From positions 53,220,218-53,284,217 of the forward strand of contig CM060107.1 of the NCBI GenBank assembly GCA_030522415.1: a stretch of DNA of 64,000 bases, written 5' to 3'. Below are positions 22,411 through 34,599 of this stretch, piece after piece (position 1 is the stretch's first letter; each line of letters starts with the position of its first letter). The stretch comes from Channallabes apus (taxonomy: Eukaryota > Chordata > Actinopteri > Siluriformes > Clariidae). The notes below the pieces were generated by a model. It worked only from the letters and a program-made list of their open reading frames with translations. It ran no database searches and was not told where the DNA came from. A program made the position numbers and the translations under genes.

Positions 22411-23118
22411 ACTGCAAGGTGTTGGTAGGGGAGAGTGTAGCCAGGCACAGAATGGTGGTGTGTAAAATAACCCTGGTGGTGAGGAAGGTGAAGAGGATGT
22501 GCAGCAGGTTAGAGTGATTAAAGATATGGATGGAAATGTACTGACAGGTGCCATGAGGTGTGATGGGAAGATGGAAGATGTACTTTGAAAAGTTGATGAA
22601 TGAGACATGACTGTTGTGGAGCAGGAAGTAGCCAAAATCAGTAAGCGTGAGGTGAGGAGGGCGTTAAAGAGGATGAAGAGTGGAAAGGCAGTTGGTACTG
22701 ATGACATACCTATGGAGGTATGGAAGTGCTTAGGAGAGGTGGCAGTAGAGTGTCTGACTAATCTGTTTAACAAGATTTTGAAGAGTGAGTGAAAAATAAA
22801 GGAATGGAGGAGAAGTGTATTAGAGCCGGGGGATGTGCAGAGCTGTGGCAATTACAGAGGCGTAAAGCTGAATACAATGAAGCTGTGGGAAAGAGTAGTG
22901 GAAGCTAGGTTAAGGACAGAGGTGAGCATTTGTGAGCAGCAATGTGGTTTCATGCCTAGAAAGAGTACATCAGATGCAGTATTTACTTTGAGGATGCTGG
23001 TGGAGAAGTACAGAGAAGGTTATAGGAAGTTGCATTGTGTCTTTGTAGATTTAGAGAAAGCGTACGACAGGGTGCCGAGAGAGGAGCTGTGGTGTTGTAT
23101 GAGGAAGTCTGGAGTGGC
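22318..23118 (+). mobile_element. RTE-like LINE, endonuclease end and RT fragment
   Basis: Blocks seen: TVSLIQYKSGGRSTQVDYI and CRRCNLKEISDCKVLVGES (endonuclease C-terminus), EVRRALKRMKSGKAVGTDDI (RT block 1), GNYRGVKLNTMKLWERVVEA and CVFVDLEKAYDRVPREELW (block with the first catalytic Asp). Stops and shifts occur near 22520, 22600 and 22790. The element is broken off at a (TAA)n array before the GxxxxFADD region. RTE-like is my best guess. Confidence 0.6.
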
Positions 23119-23120
23119 AG

Positions 23121-23167
<47 letters not shown>
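23121..23167 (+). repeat. (TAA)n microsatellite
   Basis: About 15 units, at the abrupt end of the RTE-like RT frame. Confidence 0.9.
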
Positions 23168-23289
23168 CTCTATTTTAGTAAAGAAAACGATTTAGAGGTT
23201 TATTACAAAACAGTGACTGGTGTTCACTGATTAAATGCAGGCTTTCAGCACTATGAAGAGGAAAAACACAGACAGTCACAACACAACTC

Positions 23290-23793
23290 CGCTTTACATC
23301 TGAGTTCCCCCTCATGTTTGTGTTTCCTTCTGACTTTCCCTTTTAGTTATGCTGTCATAGTTAGTCCTGCCGGAGTCCCTGCTTGCACTCTACATTACAT
23401 ATACATTCACTTTATACACTGTGTGACTGTGACCATACCTAACTGTTATCTCTCCTTCTCTTCTGCTCTCTCCTCTTCTCTCTCTTCTCCTCTCTCTCTT
23501 TCCCTCTCCCTGTCTTTCTGCCAAATGACACATGTCTCACCTGAGCTGCCAGTGATCTAGACCCCTCTACCCTCTGGATCTGTCTGACTCGTCCTAGTGC
23601 CCCGCTCCTGGTTGAAGATCTCGTGGTGCCATGTGTGGTCTGCCTCTGCTTGGGATGCGTGTGGTGACTGGGGACGGTTCCACTTTTCCACGAAGACGGT
23701 CCTGGCCTCGGCTGATGCAGTCACTTTATAGTTCAGAACTGGAGTTTCCTACAGTTTACCTGAGCCTCCAATAGCAAACTGGAATCCATATTA
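23290..23793 (+). mobile_element. LINE 3' UTR, left part
   Basis: Same 3' UTR family as complement 1-430: ACCTAACTGTTATCTCTCCT, a CT-rich tract and CCCCGCTCCTGGTTGAAGAT. It is interrupted at 23793 by a TA-flanked transposon and resumes at 25107. Confidence 0.7.
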
Positions 23794-25106
23794 CAGTTTT
23801 TCTCAGTCGCTTTGGTGCTTTTCTCACATCACTGTTAACATTTGCACAGCAGTTGGTGTATTTCTCAAAACAATTGGTGCAAACTGCAAAACCTAGTGGA
23901 TAACCTGCAAAAGCAGGTCACTTGCTCAAAATCCATAATCCATTCCTCAAAAGCAAGTATTCGTGTCAATGAAACTGCCAGTGACATCAAAATGAGAAGT
24001 CTTGACACCATCTTTATGACCATGATAGTCAAATGGCTTGGTCATGTTTTCATTATGTATGTTTCAGTGTCTATTCTCGCAGTGTTTTCCAATGCAAAAA
24101 AAAGGTCAGAACTCGGTGACATGACCTGAAAATGCTCAAGACAGCACTATGCACTTTTTGTCCAGTCATTTACAGTAAAATCTACAGTAAAGTTAGACAT
24201 TCCTGTAGTGAGTACGAGACACTGAATACGTATGCTTCACATTTATAGGCTGTTTGTAATTCTACAACATTGTGCAAAAGAAAAATACTCTACAGTCACT
24301 TATGTAGAATAAACATAAGAAACACCCTTTTGGTAGAGCTGTGCACAAATGTGAACAATATAACAGTACATATTGTAACTGAACATACGTAAAGCATTCA
24401 TGTAAATCACAACGGATATCATCCCTTGCAATACAGCGAGGAACGTATCTCCTGGAGTGGCGAATCCACCCTCTGCATGACTCTGCTGTGATGTTGTCAC
24501 ATGCCGCATCCATGGCTGCTAGCAGGACCATTTGCACATGTGAATGACGGTCATAAACCTTCCACTTCCAGGCAGAGAAAAACTCCTCTATCGGATTAAG
24601 GAATGGGGAGGATGGAGGGAGATATTCATCCAGCATTCTGTCATGTGCTGCAAACCACTGTCTGACCAGATGTGAGCGGTGAAAACGGACACGGACACAA
24701 CAACATACTTGTTGGTTCAATTTAGGAGACATTTCCAGGAAAAAATAATAAAGAAAGGTATAAAATTTGCTTGACAGAATTTGATAACTAATTCAACAAT
24801 GTTGTATGTAATGACTCAAGCAATGAAATGAAGACTATTAGTTTTATTGGAAACGACTATTCAGCATCCAAAAGTATATTTCATTGTGACTGACATGACA
24901 TACTGTAAGCAAATGATAACGTTATGAAACGGCAGAGAATTGTATGAAAGCAACTGATGTCCAAGGGCATTTGCTATTTGTTCAGAGCAAGGAGAAACTG
25001 CTACTATGATGTGCACACATGACTAAATGTTGTGGAGGTGGCACTAATAGTTTTGAGACTTTTCATTCTGATCTGAGAAAAGCACCAAAGCAACTGAGAA
25101 AAACTG
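23794..25106 (-). mobile_element. IS630-like transposon, 1313 bp, with TIRs and TA duplication
   Basis: The left end begins CAGTTTTTCTCAGTCGCTTT. The right end, in complement, begins CAGTTTTTCTCAGTTGCTTT, and the inverted repeats run about 33 bp with one mismatch. TA dinucleotides flank both ends (23792-23793 and 25107-25108). It sits inside a LINE 3' UTR that continues on both sides. The transposase remnant is on the minus strand. This is an internally deleted member of the family also seen at 25478-27324. Confidence 0.85.
24400..24732 (-). pseudogene. IS630-like transposase C-terminal fragment
   Basis: The minus-strand frame carries LPPSSPFLNPIEEFFSAWKW, KVYDRHSHVQ, CRGWIRHSRRYVPRCIARDD and IRCDLHE. 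This is the C-terminal DDE_3-type block with the catalytic Glu of NPIEE. Both catalytic Asp residues and the N-terminal helix-turn-helix are absent. The frame is otherwise open for about 110 codons. It is closely related to the plus-strand pseudogene at 25478. Confidence 0.75.
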
Positions 25107-25360
25107 TAATTTAAACACATCTCCTGTTATACTGAACCTCCAGTCTCACACAGTATGATGTAGATCAACCCCTGCTATCCGTTATCATCTCAATGAGGAT
25201 GGGTTCCCTGCGGAGTCTGGTTCCTCTAAAGATTTCTTCCTGTTGACATCTCAGGGAGTTTTTCCTTGCCACTGTCTCCATCATCCTCGGCTTGCTTATC
25301 AGGGACAATCTTATCATTTTGATTCATACACATTCATCCTTGGAACATTTGATTACAATT
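25107..25360 (+). mobile_element. LINE 3' UTR, right part
   Basis: Continues the UTR cut at 23793: CTCAATGAGGATGGGTTCCC, CTCAGGGAGTTTTTCCTTGC and GGCTTGCTTATCAGGGACAA, a very common fish LINE 3' end. Confidence 0.7.
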
Positions 25361-25477
25361 TATTACAGCAATTGACAGTCAGGTGAAACTAGAACTTGAG
25401 TAATGAAGGAGGAGTTTCACACATCTCAGATGACCAATCAAACAGTATGTTTAGTTACCTGACAGGTGCTGCCCATG

Positions 25478-27324
25478 ACTGTAAATGCTGCCAAACATGT
25501 ATGTAAAGAGCTTGACCATGCAGGACCAGTACTATTTCTGAACATGGAGGCATCTGGCCAAGTAAATGAACAAGGGCAGCTGCCTGATCGAGGAAGAGGA
25601 GGAAGAGGAGGAGTAAGGGTGGTGGAATAGGGGGAAGAGGCCGTGGTGCATGAAGACACTGTGCTGTCCCGGATGAAATTCGGGCCACAGTTATAGACCA
25701 TGTCATCAACCATGGCCTCACAATGGCGGAGGCAAGTCGTCGAGTGCAGCCTAATGTGCCTCGCTCTACAGTCTCCTCCATCATCCAAACCTTTCGCAGC
25801 GAAAAGTGGTATGTAGTCAGTGAATGATGGAATTATATGTTGTATAGGACAGGACACTGCACACTGTGTGTGTGCTTGTGTGTAAAACAACAATACAGTT
25901 ACATACAGTAGGTAACTCATTCTGTGAGGAATACATAAGGTATACTGTACGAATGACGTGTCCATTGAATTCTATATCTACAGTAGGATTGGACGACAAC
26001 CTTGCATGGGTGGCAGAGGACAACTTCTCAGTGAACAACAAGAACAAGATTCGCGCTGCAATCCTACAAGATAATGCCATATTCCAAAATGTCAACTCTA
26101 TAAGCATCTCCACAATTAACCGGGCATTGAAGAAGCATCAGATGACAATGAAGCAAATTTACAGAGTACCATTTGAGAAGAACTCTGATAGAGTGAAAGA
26201 GCTGCGGTACCAGTATGTACATGTAAGTCAGTTACTGGTTGTCCATCATTTAAGCAGTGGTTCCCAAACTTTTTTGGCTTCAGTACCCACTTTACCTGAT
26301 TTGTGTATCCAGGTCATCCAGGATGAAAGTATTTGATTTATCTGACTTCAACATTTTGCCTAAAAACTGCAGCTTACAATATGATGCAATTATCAGTATA
26401 ATCCTTATTTTGAGGAATATAACATAAAACAAGAAAAAGGGTTAAAGAGCTGCACTTAGGGTCTCCCATGTAAATCTAATACTGTGGGTTTTACTGTAAC
26501 AGTTCAGTAAGTCTATCATTGATGATTTCCCCCCTCCCCTTTCTGTCAAATACCCCCTGTACTACCTCTGCACAGGGGTACATGTACCCCAGATGTGGAA
26601 CCACTGGAGTAGTGGCCTGTAGTATACTGAACTTTTGGAGAACATAGAACATTCCTACTGTATGTAATTGTCTGTAACTGTAGTGTACTGTATGACTCTT
26701 TTTTTTCACTATTGTAGAGAATAATGGCATTGGAAGGAAACAAGACCCCTCACATCCTTGTGTTTGTGGATGAAGCTGGCTTCCATCTGGCCGAAGACGT
26801 GGCCGTAATATTACTGGCCACCGGGCCACAGTGGATGTCCCAGGCCAGAGATTAGGCAATATAACCATGTGTGCTGCCATATCTGAGAATGGTGTGGCCA
26901 CTCACATCCCCAGTCTTGGCCCGTACAATACATACAAGCTCCTCATCTTCTTGGACCGCCTTCATTTTGATTTGATCCCTGAAAATGAGAGAGGTCTCCT
27001 AGGTCCTCACCTACCACAATATGTCATTGTATGGGACAATGTGAATTTCTACTGTGGCCCGCTCATCAGGACCTGCTTTACTACACATCCAAGGATGGTC
27101 ATGGTGTTCCTACAACCTTACTCTCCTTTCCTCAATCCTATTGAGGAGTTTTTCTCCGCTTGGAGGTGCAGAGTGTACAGTATGAGCATCGGGCTCAAGA
27201 TCAGAGGTCCCTGCTCCATGCAATGGACGCTGCATGTGAAGATATAACAGGAGATCATTGTAGGGGATGGTTGCGACATTCACGCCGTCGTGAAGAAATG
27301 AGCCAAACCAATGGAGAAAAACTG
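25478..27324 (+). pseudogene. IS630-like transposase gene with two introns, decayed
   Basis: Exon 1 (to about 25809) has a Gly/Arg-rich start, then IDHVINHGLTMAEASRRVQP and VSSIIQTFRSEK (helix-turn-helix). A GTATGT donor follows and an AG acceptor lies near 25982. Exon 2 (to 26222) carries RIGRQPCMGGRG and INRALKKHQMTMKQIYRVPF. Intron 2 is 26223-26717 (GTAAGT...TTGTAG). Exon 3 has FVDEAGFHLA (first Asp), VIWDNVNFY (second Asp) and YSPFLNPIEEFFSAW (Glu), with 35 residues counted between the second Asp and Glu. Frameshifts fall near 25630, 26040, 26795 and 27170. The right terminal repeat CAGTTTTTCTCCATTGG (complement, ending 27324) is followed by TA; the left end was not found. Confidence 0.75.
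26255..26606 (+). mobile_element. hAT-like MITE inside the transposase intron
   Basis: The left end is CAGTGGTTCCCAAACTTTTT. The right end in complement is CAGTGGTTCCACATCT. These ends are typical of short non-autonomous hAT elements. I do not see a matching 8-bp duplication, so the boundaries are approximate. Confidence 0.5.
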
Positions 27325-28140
27325 TAATATATACAAAAAGTCCTGTAGGTACATGTGAGTGTAAGCAAGAAAAGACTTTTAAAAGATTTTGGAAAATGAT
27401 TTGGTTCACATAGTCCAATGGTTTAGTCCACATACTGTATATCAGACAATGGGTTCTGAGGTTGGCTGGCTATTATGGGATTTTTGTACCAAAATTTTGG
27501 AAATTAGACTGAGCTCCATGAAAAGTAGCCCCAGTATCCGGTCCAATGGATGAAGCCTTTACAACTGGCTTTGAAAAAGATTAAAGCAGTTTTGCATTTT
27601 CACCTATACACCTGTGAAAAACACTTTCCCTCCCTGTGTCAAATTAAAAACAGTCGTGCATGCAACATGTCCCTATTTTATACATCCTCTCCATTATTCC
27701 GCTACGTCCTGCTGCTGCTTTGTCCTGGAACAAGACTTTCATCCCCAAAGTGCTCCAGTGTTGCTGGAATAAATAGCTACAACTTGTACACGTTGCTTTG
27801 CACATCATTATTATCTTCACATAGGCTTATTTCTATAGCTGCTGCTGCAGTAACACAAAATCACCAGAAGAGGGAGGACAAGAGTTTCTCTTTCAGCTAT
27901 ACTGTATCTGCCTGTATATGGCTGTTTTCTCTTACTGCATGCCACTGGACAGGCAAAGTGATGTTACACTGGGCGACATCGCAAGCCATAATAATCAATG
28001 ATCTAGACACTTTTAAATGTTTCCATTTTTTAAAATGTTACTCTACATTCTGATTGCACAAAGGAATTCCAGTTCAGAAAACTTTCAGTTTTAATTTGAA
28101 ATACAGATTCTGTACTGTATGTGCCATCCTGAAATAAAAA
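27325..28140. other. Spacer, nothing recognised
   Basis: No coding, repeat or splice signal that I can support. Confidence 0.5.
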
Positions 28141-28143
28141 CTT

Positions 28144-28144
<1 letters not shown>

Positions 28145-28235
<91 letters not shown>

Positions 28236-28240
28236 CAGAC
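28145..28240 (+). repeat. (GATA)n microsatellite
   Basis: About 22 uninterrupted GATA units ending in two GACA units, a Bkm-type simple repeat. Confidence 0.95.
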
Positions 28241-28260
28241 AGTCTTGTTAAAAAGCACTA

Positions 28261-28676
28261 CAGGGTGGGTGAAAAAGAACTAGGCAATATTAGTATGATA
28301 TGTGGGTGGGATAACATTGGCGACCGTATCTCCATGCCGGATGGTGCACCACATCGTTTGGCTCTTACTGAGCATGTGCGTGTGGTTAGACCAGCATTTT
28401 CCATGAACATTGGCTGAGATGGTGCTGACCTCAGGAATGGCCTCCATGAAGTCCAGATCTTCATGTGTCTCAGGACAAAGCCTGGCAAACTGGAGAACTC
28501 AGGAGGTGCTCAGCAATATCCCAAATGACTTCTGTCCTTAGACTGTGCATCCCATCCCGGCCGTTTGAGGAAACAGTGCACACGTTGAAATTTAAAGATT
28601 TGTTTGATTTGATTTAAATTAGAAATATGGAATTTATTAAAAATTTTTGATGCCAAGTTACTTTTCACCCACCATG
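28261..28676. mobile_element. Mariner-like non-autonomous element with TIRs
   Basis: The left end is CAGGGTGGGTGAAAAAGAAC. The right end in complement is CATGGTGGGTGAAAAGTAAC. TA flanks both sides (28259-28260 and 28677-28678). At 416 bp it is too short for a transposase. No intact frame. Confidence 0.75.
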
Positions 28677-28679
28677 TAG

Positions 28680-30400
28680 TTTTATATATACTAGCCTACA
28701 GGGGTTTCTAGTATATAGATCACAAATATGATCAGAGTAAAAATGTCATATATGATATATATGATATAATGACTGTTATCCAGGAACATGAGAGACAATG
28801 ATGGAGGAAACGCTTTTGTTTACGTCATTTTTCAGACCACTGTTCTAAACTGTTCTCAACAATTAATAAACTACTCTTTCTGTATAAGCAATTGAACCAC
28901 TGATGCTATGAAGTGGATAGTAGCCCGGGGGATGGCAAGGAAGGGGTTGTCATGGAAACAGATAGATTTCTGGGTCCATTCCCAGTCTTGCTTCCTGATA
29001 CTCAGCAAGGTTTTCCCCCACCTTCATCTTTTCATTGTCCCTTTGGCCAGTTTCTTGTTTCCTTCTTCTCTGTATTTTCCCCCTTTGTGTTTGTTTCCTT
29101 TTTGCACACATGGTCTTCAGATTAAAAGAAAAAGAAAAGAAAAAAAAACACAGAGAATCTGGATTGTCAAACAGTTGATGAAATGCTTCATGTAAATTTT
29201 AGCTGAACATACTGTAGTGTAAGTGAAGGAGAAGAACAGCAATATCTACAACACCGCCAAAAAAAAACACACCTTATTTCCAACTTCCAGCACAGCGAAC
29301 AAATTATATTGTACTGTAAGTACGACCTTAACAAAAAAAGAGACAAAACTTAAAAACAAAATCTTTGATTTCATCCTGACACATTTCCCAGGGTCCCATG
29401 TTTTTTATTTCTACCAACGCAGGAGTTGTTGCGCCCTCTGCTGGCTACAAGACAAACCCCATTTGGAATATAATCCCCAGATATTTCTATCCACTTGAAC
29501 CGTCAATGTGCCTGAGCTGGTTTTAAAGAAAACTTAATGGAGCTTAACATTGTTCTGTTCTGACTTTTGGATTATCACAGGGCCGGAAACTTTAAACCGA
29601 AGACAAATGAGTAAATTATCCATCTCAGTATTTATTGCACATCAGATTTTTTTTATAGTGTCTTTAAAGTAATGTTGTTACCGAGTTAGAAACAAACTGA
29701 ACTTGTTTAATTCATACTAGCCTAAATAATGTTGTTCATCTAAAGTGATAGTGGCCTGTCTGACAAATTAGAGGAAAACACCACCAGCCCAGCATCTTTA
29801 TCCCTTTATATCTATTACAGTCTCCATTTCCACTCTCGTTTTTCATTACCCCCCCCCCCCCCCCCCATCTCCACCCTTACCCATTGCTGTCGAGCTCACT
29901 TTCTATACCACATATATGTTTCTCTCTTATTTTCGCAGCCAATTACTCTCTCTCTCTCTCTCCCTCTCTCTCTCTCTCTCTCCATAACAGCTCAGCCCAC
30001 TCCCCTGAAACTGGTAACCTGATACAGGATAATGCACATAATGCACACTGTAATGGATTCTCCTTGCTGTATAGCTGCCAGGTTTACAGATATCATGTCT
30101 CTTCAGCTAACTGTCTGACTTTGTCCATTTTTGTCATGTACACCTGAAGGCATGATAATATGAGACCACAGTGATGCGGAGAGATTTTGGAGGTGCAGTT
30201 CTTTTCTCACACACCATGTTAATGTTTATGCCAGCTTGTCTTTGAATTATGTTGAGCTCTCTCTTTTTAATCCTAGTCAAGGTCCATGTGATGTGTGGCA
30301 TTTATATCCTGGAAAACAATAATCATGGTGGGACATAAAGACATTCCCAGGGCTGTCCCCGCAGTAAAATATTCTTGCAAAATGATATAAAAAGGGTATT
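28680..30400. other. Spacer with poly-C and (TC)n tracts
   Basis: No gene recognised. A C run lies at about 29850-29867 and a (TC)n tract at about 29946-29982. Confidence 0.5.
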
Positions 30401-30624
30401 TAGCTTAAGGGTTATAATGTGTACTTGGTGTCATACTTGGGCTAATATGTATAGTGTGGACGGTTTCACAATTCAAGAGAACACTTAGAGGCCTGGAAAA
30501 AATCTTGCCTAAAATCTTGGGCCCTGAAAACAGAGGAATCCAAAAATCCCAAAATATATGTCTCATTGCTATCAAGAAAATAGGAGCATACATATATTGG
30601 GCAAAGGGAATTTTGGGAGCAAGC

Positions 30625-32100
30625 AACATAGGGCTCTGAGAACATAGGACTCTGGGAACATAGGGCTCTGGGAACATAGGGCTCTGGGAACACTGGGATC
30701 TTGTAACATAATAGCACTCATAGCACTAGAAACATTAAGCTGTTTGGACAAAGTGCTATGAAGTCTTCTTGGAGTTCTCTCTGGAAACATAGGACTCTAT
30801 GAGCATAGAGATCTGGGAACACTGGGATCTAGGAACATAGGGCTCCGAGAACAAAAATGCCTGGGAAGATAAGACACTATGCATATTTGCATTTACACTT
30901 ACACTTAGGCCCTGTTCACACGGGCGTTAAAATCGAGCGTTTTTCTGGCGTCCGTAGCGTTTGGTGAGCGCGGATCAAGAGCGAGAGTTTTCTACACTTA
31001 GGAGTCAATGAGAGTGTTCACACGGGCTTTGGTGACGTGCGTCTGTCCGGCTGTGCGTTTATACGGCGTCAAAAAAATGTTGCATGCAGGGTTTTTTTGC
31101 CGTTCAAATCCCAACGAACGCAAGGAAAACGCTTCTAGAAAAAGCTGCTTGCAACGTTTTTCTTTTACACTGTATAAACGTGCAGCCGGACAAACACACG
31201 TCACCAAAGCCCGCTTCGGAGGACCGGATATATCCCATGATCCTATATAGCAAAATAGTCCATATTAAAAGGAGGCACGTCAAATAAAATGACAAGGGCT
31301 TTCATATCCAATTCCCACTAAAAAAACGCAACATAAACATCTAGGACGTTCAGAGCGCGTTCGTTTATCCAAAAATTTTACGCCCGTGTGAACAGCACCT
31401 AGAAGTACCATCAGTCAAACTCTGTGGGAGTGTGGTTAACTCCAATACCTAAGACAGAGATAGTGCTTTAGATGTTGCCCAAAGATGACTTGGCTGTCAT
31501 TTAGGTTCCATAACAGAAAACAGTCTAGATGCGTATCTTCCTCAATCTCTATGAATTTGAGTAAGGGAACATAAAGCTCTAAGAACATATAGATATGGGG
31601 ATGTTGAGAAATTGAGGAACATAGGACTCTGAGACAGGGTGCTGCTAAAGATCCTGGGCCCATTAAAAAACTAATAGACTGGACCTTAACAAAGCCAACA
31701 CTTTACAAATGCCATACGAATAGCATTTTAAGGGGTGCTGATCACTCAGGGCATTGTCCTTAATGCACCCACCCCCAACTCCTCCATAAATGTCACTCAT
31801 ACTTCAAGAATATAAAGCAATATAAACATAGAAACCAGGAACATGGGGCTGGAGTTGGGTTGGACTGTGAATAATTAGGAGAATAAAAACTTAAGCTGTG
31901 AGAGCACTGAACTTTCAGGGAATCATGGGAATAAGGCTCTGGGTACAAACAGCATTGGAAAAAATATGGTGTTGAGAACATATAAAGAGAATGTAGGATT
32001 GTAAGAATCAAGCAACATCGGAAATTCAAACCATGGGAGAATAGGGTGCTGAAACAGGATTCTAAAAACATGGACTCTGGGAACATAGGGCACGGAGATC
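30625..32100. repeat. Decayed minisatellite, GGGCTCTGGGAACATA units
   Basis: A 16-bp unit (GGGCTCTGGGAACATA) is repeated four to five times at 30625-30700. Degenerate units are scattered to about 32100 (for example near 30790, 30835, 31615, 31935 and 32075). A MITE at 30908 splits the array. Confidence 0.6.
30908..31401. mobile_element. Foldback MITE with terminal and internal inverted repeats
   Basis: The left end is GGCCCTGTTCACACGGGCGT. The right end in complement is GGTGCTGTTCACACGGGCGT. A second inverted pair lies inside: 31021-31064 (CACGGGCTTTGGTGACG...) against 31171-31213 (...CGTCACCAAAGCCCG). No coding frame. A related copy, itself interrupted, is at 43410-45069. Confidence 0.75.
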
Positions 32101-32109
32101 ATTAGACCC

Positions 32110-33900
32110 AACAGAGTAAATACATTAATCCCTAAAGGTTCTCAGTCATGTGGAGTTTGAGTTTCTTTTTAGGTATATATGACTCACTACTCTATGTTAA
32201 GGGGAGTTGGTAAGTTCCTCATATTTGTATCCTCTAAGGTCAAAGTATCCTCTCCTGACTGACAAGGTTTGTTGTTGAGTAAGAGGAGTCCTTAAGTGTG
32301 GCTTTGGGTCTTAGGTATAACCAAAGTTGTGATGGAATTTGGAGATGGATTGGTGGAGCTGTGAGAAGGTCTTGATCTTCCCTGGGATGGCTGAAAGGAC
32401 AGCATGAAAAACAGGAGACAGGTTCCTAAGACCTCCACCTCTGTTGAGAGAAGGACTTGCACATACTGTAGATGGCGTATTTTACCGATCTCTTGAACAA
32501 TCGTTCCTCCCTGTCCAAATTTTATACATTCTGATCCTCAAACATTTCCTTCAGGTGATAGTATATTGCTGATTCAGACCCTGAGGTGTTGCTCTTTCTG
32601 TGTTGGCCACATATGTGATGATAAGATTTTTTCAATTGGGTCTCAGCTCTCTCTTTCGCCCTTATTTTGGACCTTCAAGCTATTTTTTAAGGAATATCCG
32701 CATGCCTTGATGGCTGTCTTCAGATGCTTGTATTCCTTTTATTTGGACCCAACACAATGGTGAAATTTTGCTATAACAGAACCAGTTGCACACATGCAGC
32801 TACATGTCTCTTGATTTTTTAAAGAACAGAATCTACATCGTCCTGTTCCTATCATCATTGTAACACGAGATAGTCCTTTATTACTGAGTTAAGATCATCA
32901 GTGAATAGTGATCAGGGTTCTGATGACACTGCGTTCTTCTCAATGAGCCCCTTCAGTGAAAAGGAAATGACCCTTTGCCAGGGTTAAAGAGAACATGTCC
33001 TCCATGACCCTGCCAAATGTAACTGTAACGCAAGATACAGCATGTTGGTGTGTTTGTTAATTATTAACCACTCCCTCCAGATACCTGATTCAGCTCCAGA
33101 TACAGTACAAAGAGCTCTTCTTACCGCATGTCTCATCGAAAGTCACCGAGGCCTAGACTGGTTTAAAAATGTAAGAGAGACAAGCTTACAAGACGAGAAA
33201 ATGATTTCGTGCCCATCATGCTTTTGTGCCCATATGAGCAAATGTGGTCAAAGCAAGATGATGTTTTTGAATGACGAACCATCTTTCTTTTGTACTTTTG
33301 TGGTAAAAAAAAAATAAAAATTTGTTCTCAGGCTGTTTTCCTTCAAGCTATTTGTTTTATACATCATTAAAGAGCGGAAGCTGCTTCATCACATCCTCCA
33401 TGTTCATCTGTACAGCTACAGGCTAAAACCATTTACACACACACTCTCGGGAACCAGTCCGGAAATAAACAATGAATCTGGATATGGGAGTGCAGCAGAG
33501 ATGCTGATGTAAAAATGTACTTAAATGTTCTCTTTTCTAGTTTTCTAATGGAGTTTTCCTCCACAGAGTACTATTTACAATTCAAAATGCTTTTCCCTCC
33601 CATTATGATAGTAATCAAAGGTTCAAACAAATATACTGTATATAGTACTAGCATGGAATGTGAAATGTGCAGCAACAATCTGAATTTAAAATGTACAAAT
33701 CTGAAATGTACAATGAATTCATTTTGCCTTACGTCATTGTTGTTTTGTTATCAACCCTAAAATACACTAGATTCAGATTCCCTTTCCATCGTTTCAGTCA
33801 ATAAAGAGTGTTTTAAGATCGAAAGGTGTCATTTGTTTGAAATTTTGAGTCTGATTTGACAACTATTTTAGGATTAGTCCAGGAGTCCAGGATTATGACA
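32110..33900. other. Spacer, nothing recognised
   Basis: Unique-looking AT-rich sequence. Short frames exist but none has a recognisable motif or splice bounds. Confidence 0.5.
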
Positions 33901-33904
33901 CGTG

Positions 33905-34520
33905 CCATCAGGGAAGACAAACTCCATAGATTTGATAACCTGGTCTGACTTTTTTGCCCCATAACGTTGCTGAGTCTAGACCTGAGCAACTAAAGCAACC
34001 CCAGACCATAACACTGTCTTCAGAGGCTTGTACAGTGGACGCTATGCATGATGGGAGCATCGCTTTGGAATAGGCCTCAATCTGGACTCATCAGACCACA
34101 TGAATCCAAAGTCCAATCTTTATGCTCCCTAGCAAACTGAAGCATTTGTCTCAAGAGTCTCAAGTAACAAGGGAGTTTCTTATGGACACAGCTCATGTTA
34201 GCAGCTAGTCCCATTCCTGTGAGTTCTTATCAATGTGTTTATGGAAATGCTCTTACTTTTACTATTAAACATAGCTCTGTTTTTTATTGTTGATTTTTTG
34301 ACCATGCAACTTTACCAGGCGTTTAAGTCATCTCCAGTTTCTTCCAATCACATTTCTTTGATAAAGTTGATGGTACAGCACTCTTCAGCACCATTTTCAT
34401 AATGTGTTTAAACATTCTTAACCCAGTTCCAGTAACTTCAAACCCTCTTTTATCTTTGCTTGATTCAGCCCAATAATTTGACCGTTTTGAAATGGTGACT
34501 TTTTTTTTGGCCAGGTATCT
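33905..34520 (-). pseudogene. Tc1-like transposase relic
   Basis: The plus-strand text has the usual antisense blocks of a fish Tc1-like transposase: CCCCAGACCATAACACTGTC (the GGSVMVWG region in complement), CTGGACTCATCAGACCACAT, AGTCCAATCTTTATGCTCCC, ATGGAAATGCTCTTACTTTT and TTTTTTTGGCCAGGTAT near the end. Stops and indels are spread throughout and no frame longer than 90 codons remains. Terminal repeats were not found. Confidence 0.65.
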
Positions 34521-34599
34521 ATTTGTTAAGCTTTTAATTGTATTAGTTATAGAAAATTGATTTAGCAACCATGCACACAAATGCATTTGCTTTCATCTC

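Noticed and set aside
27550..28053. 167-codon frame in the spacer
   Set aside because: No recognisable motif, no repeat of it elsewhere and no splice context; length expected by chance.
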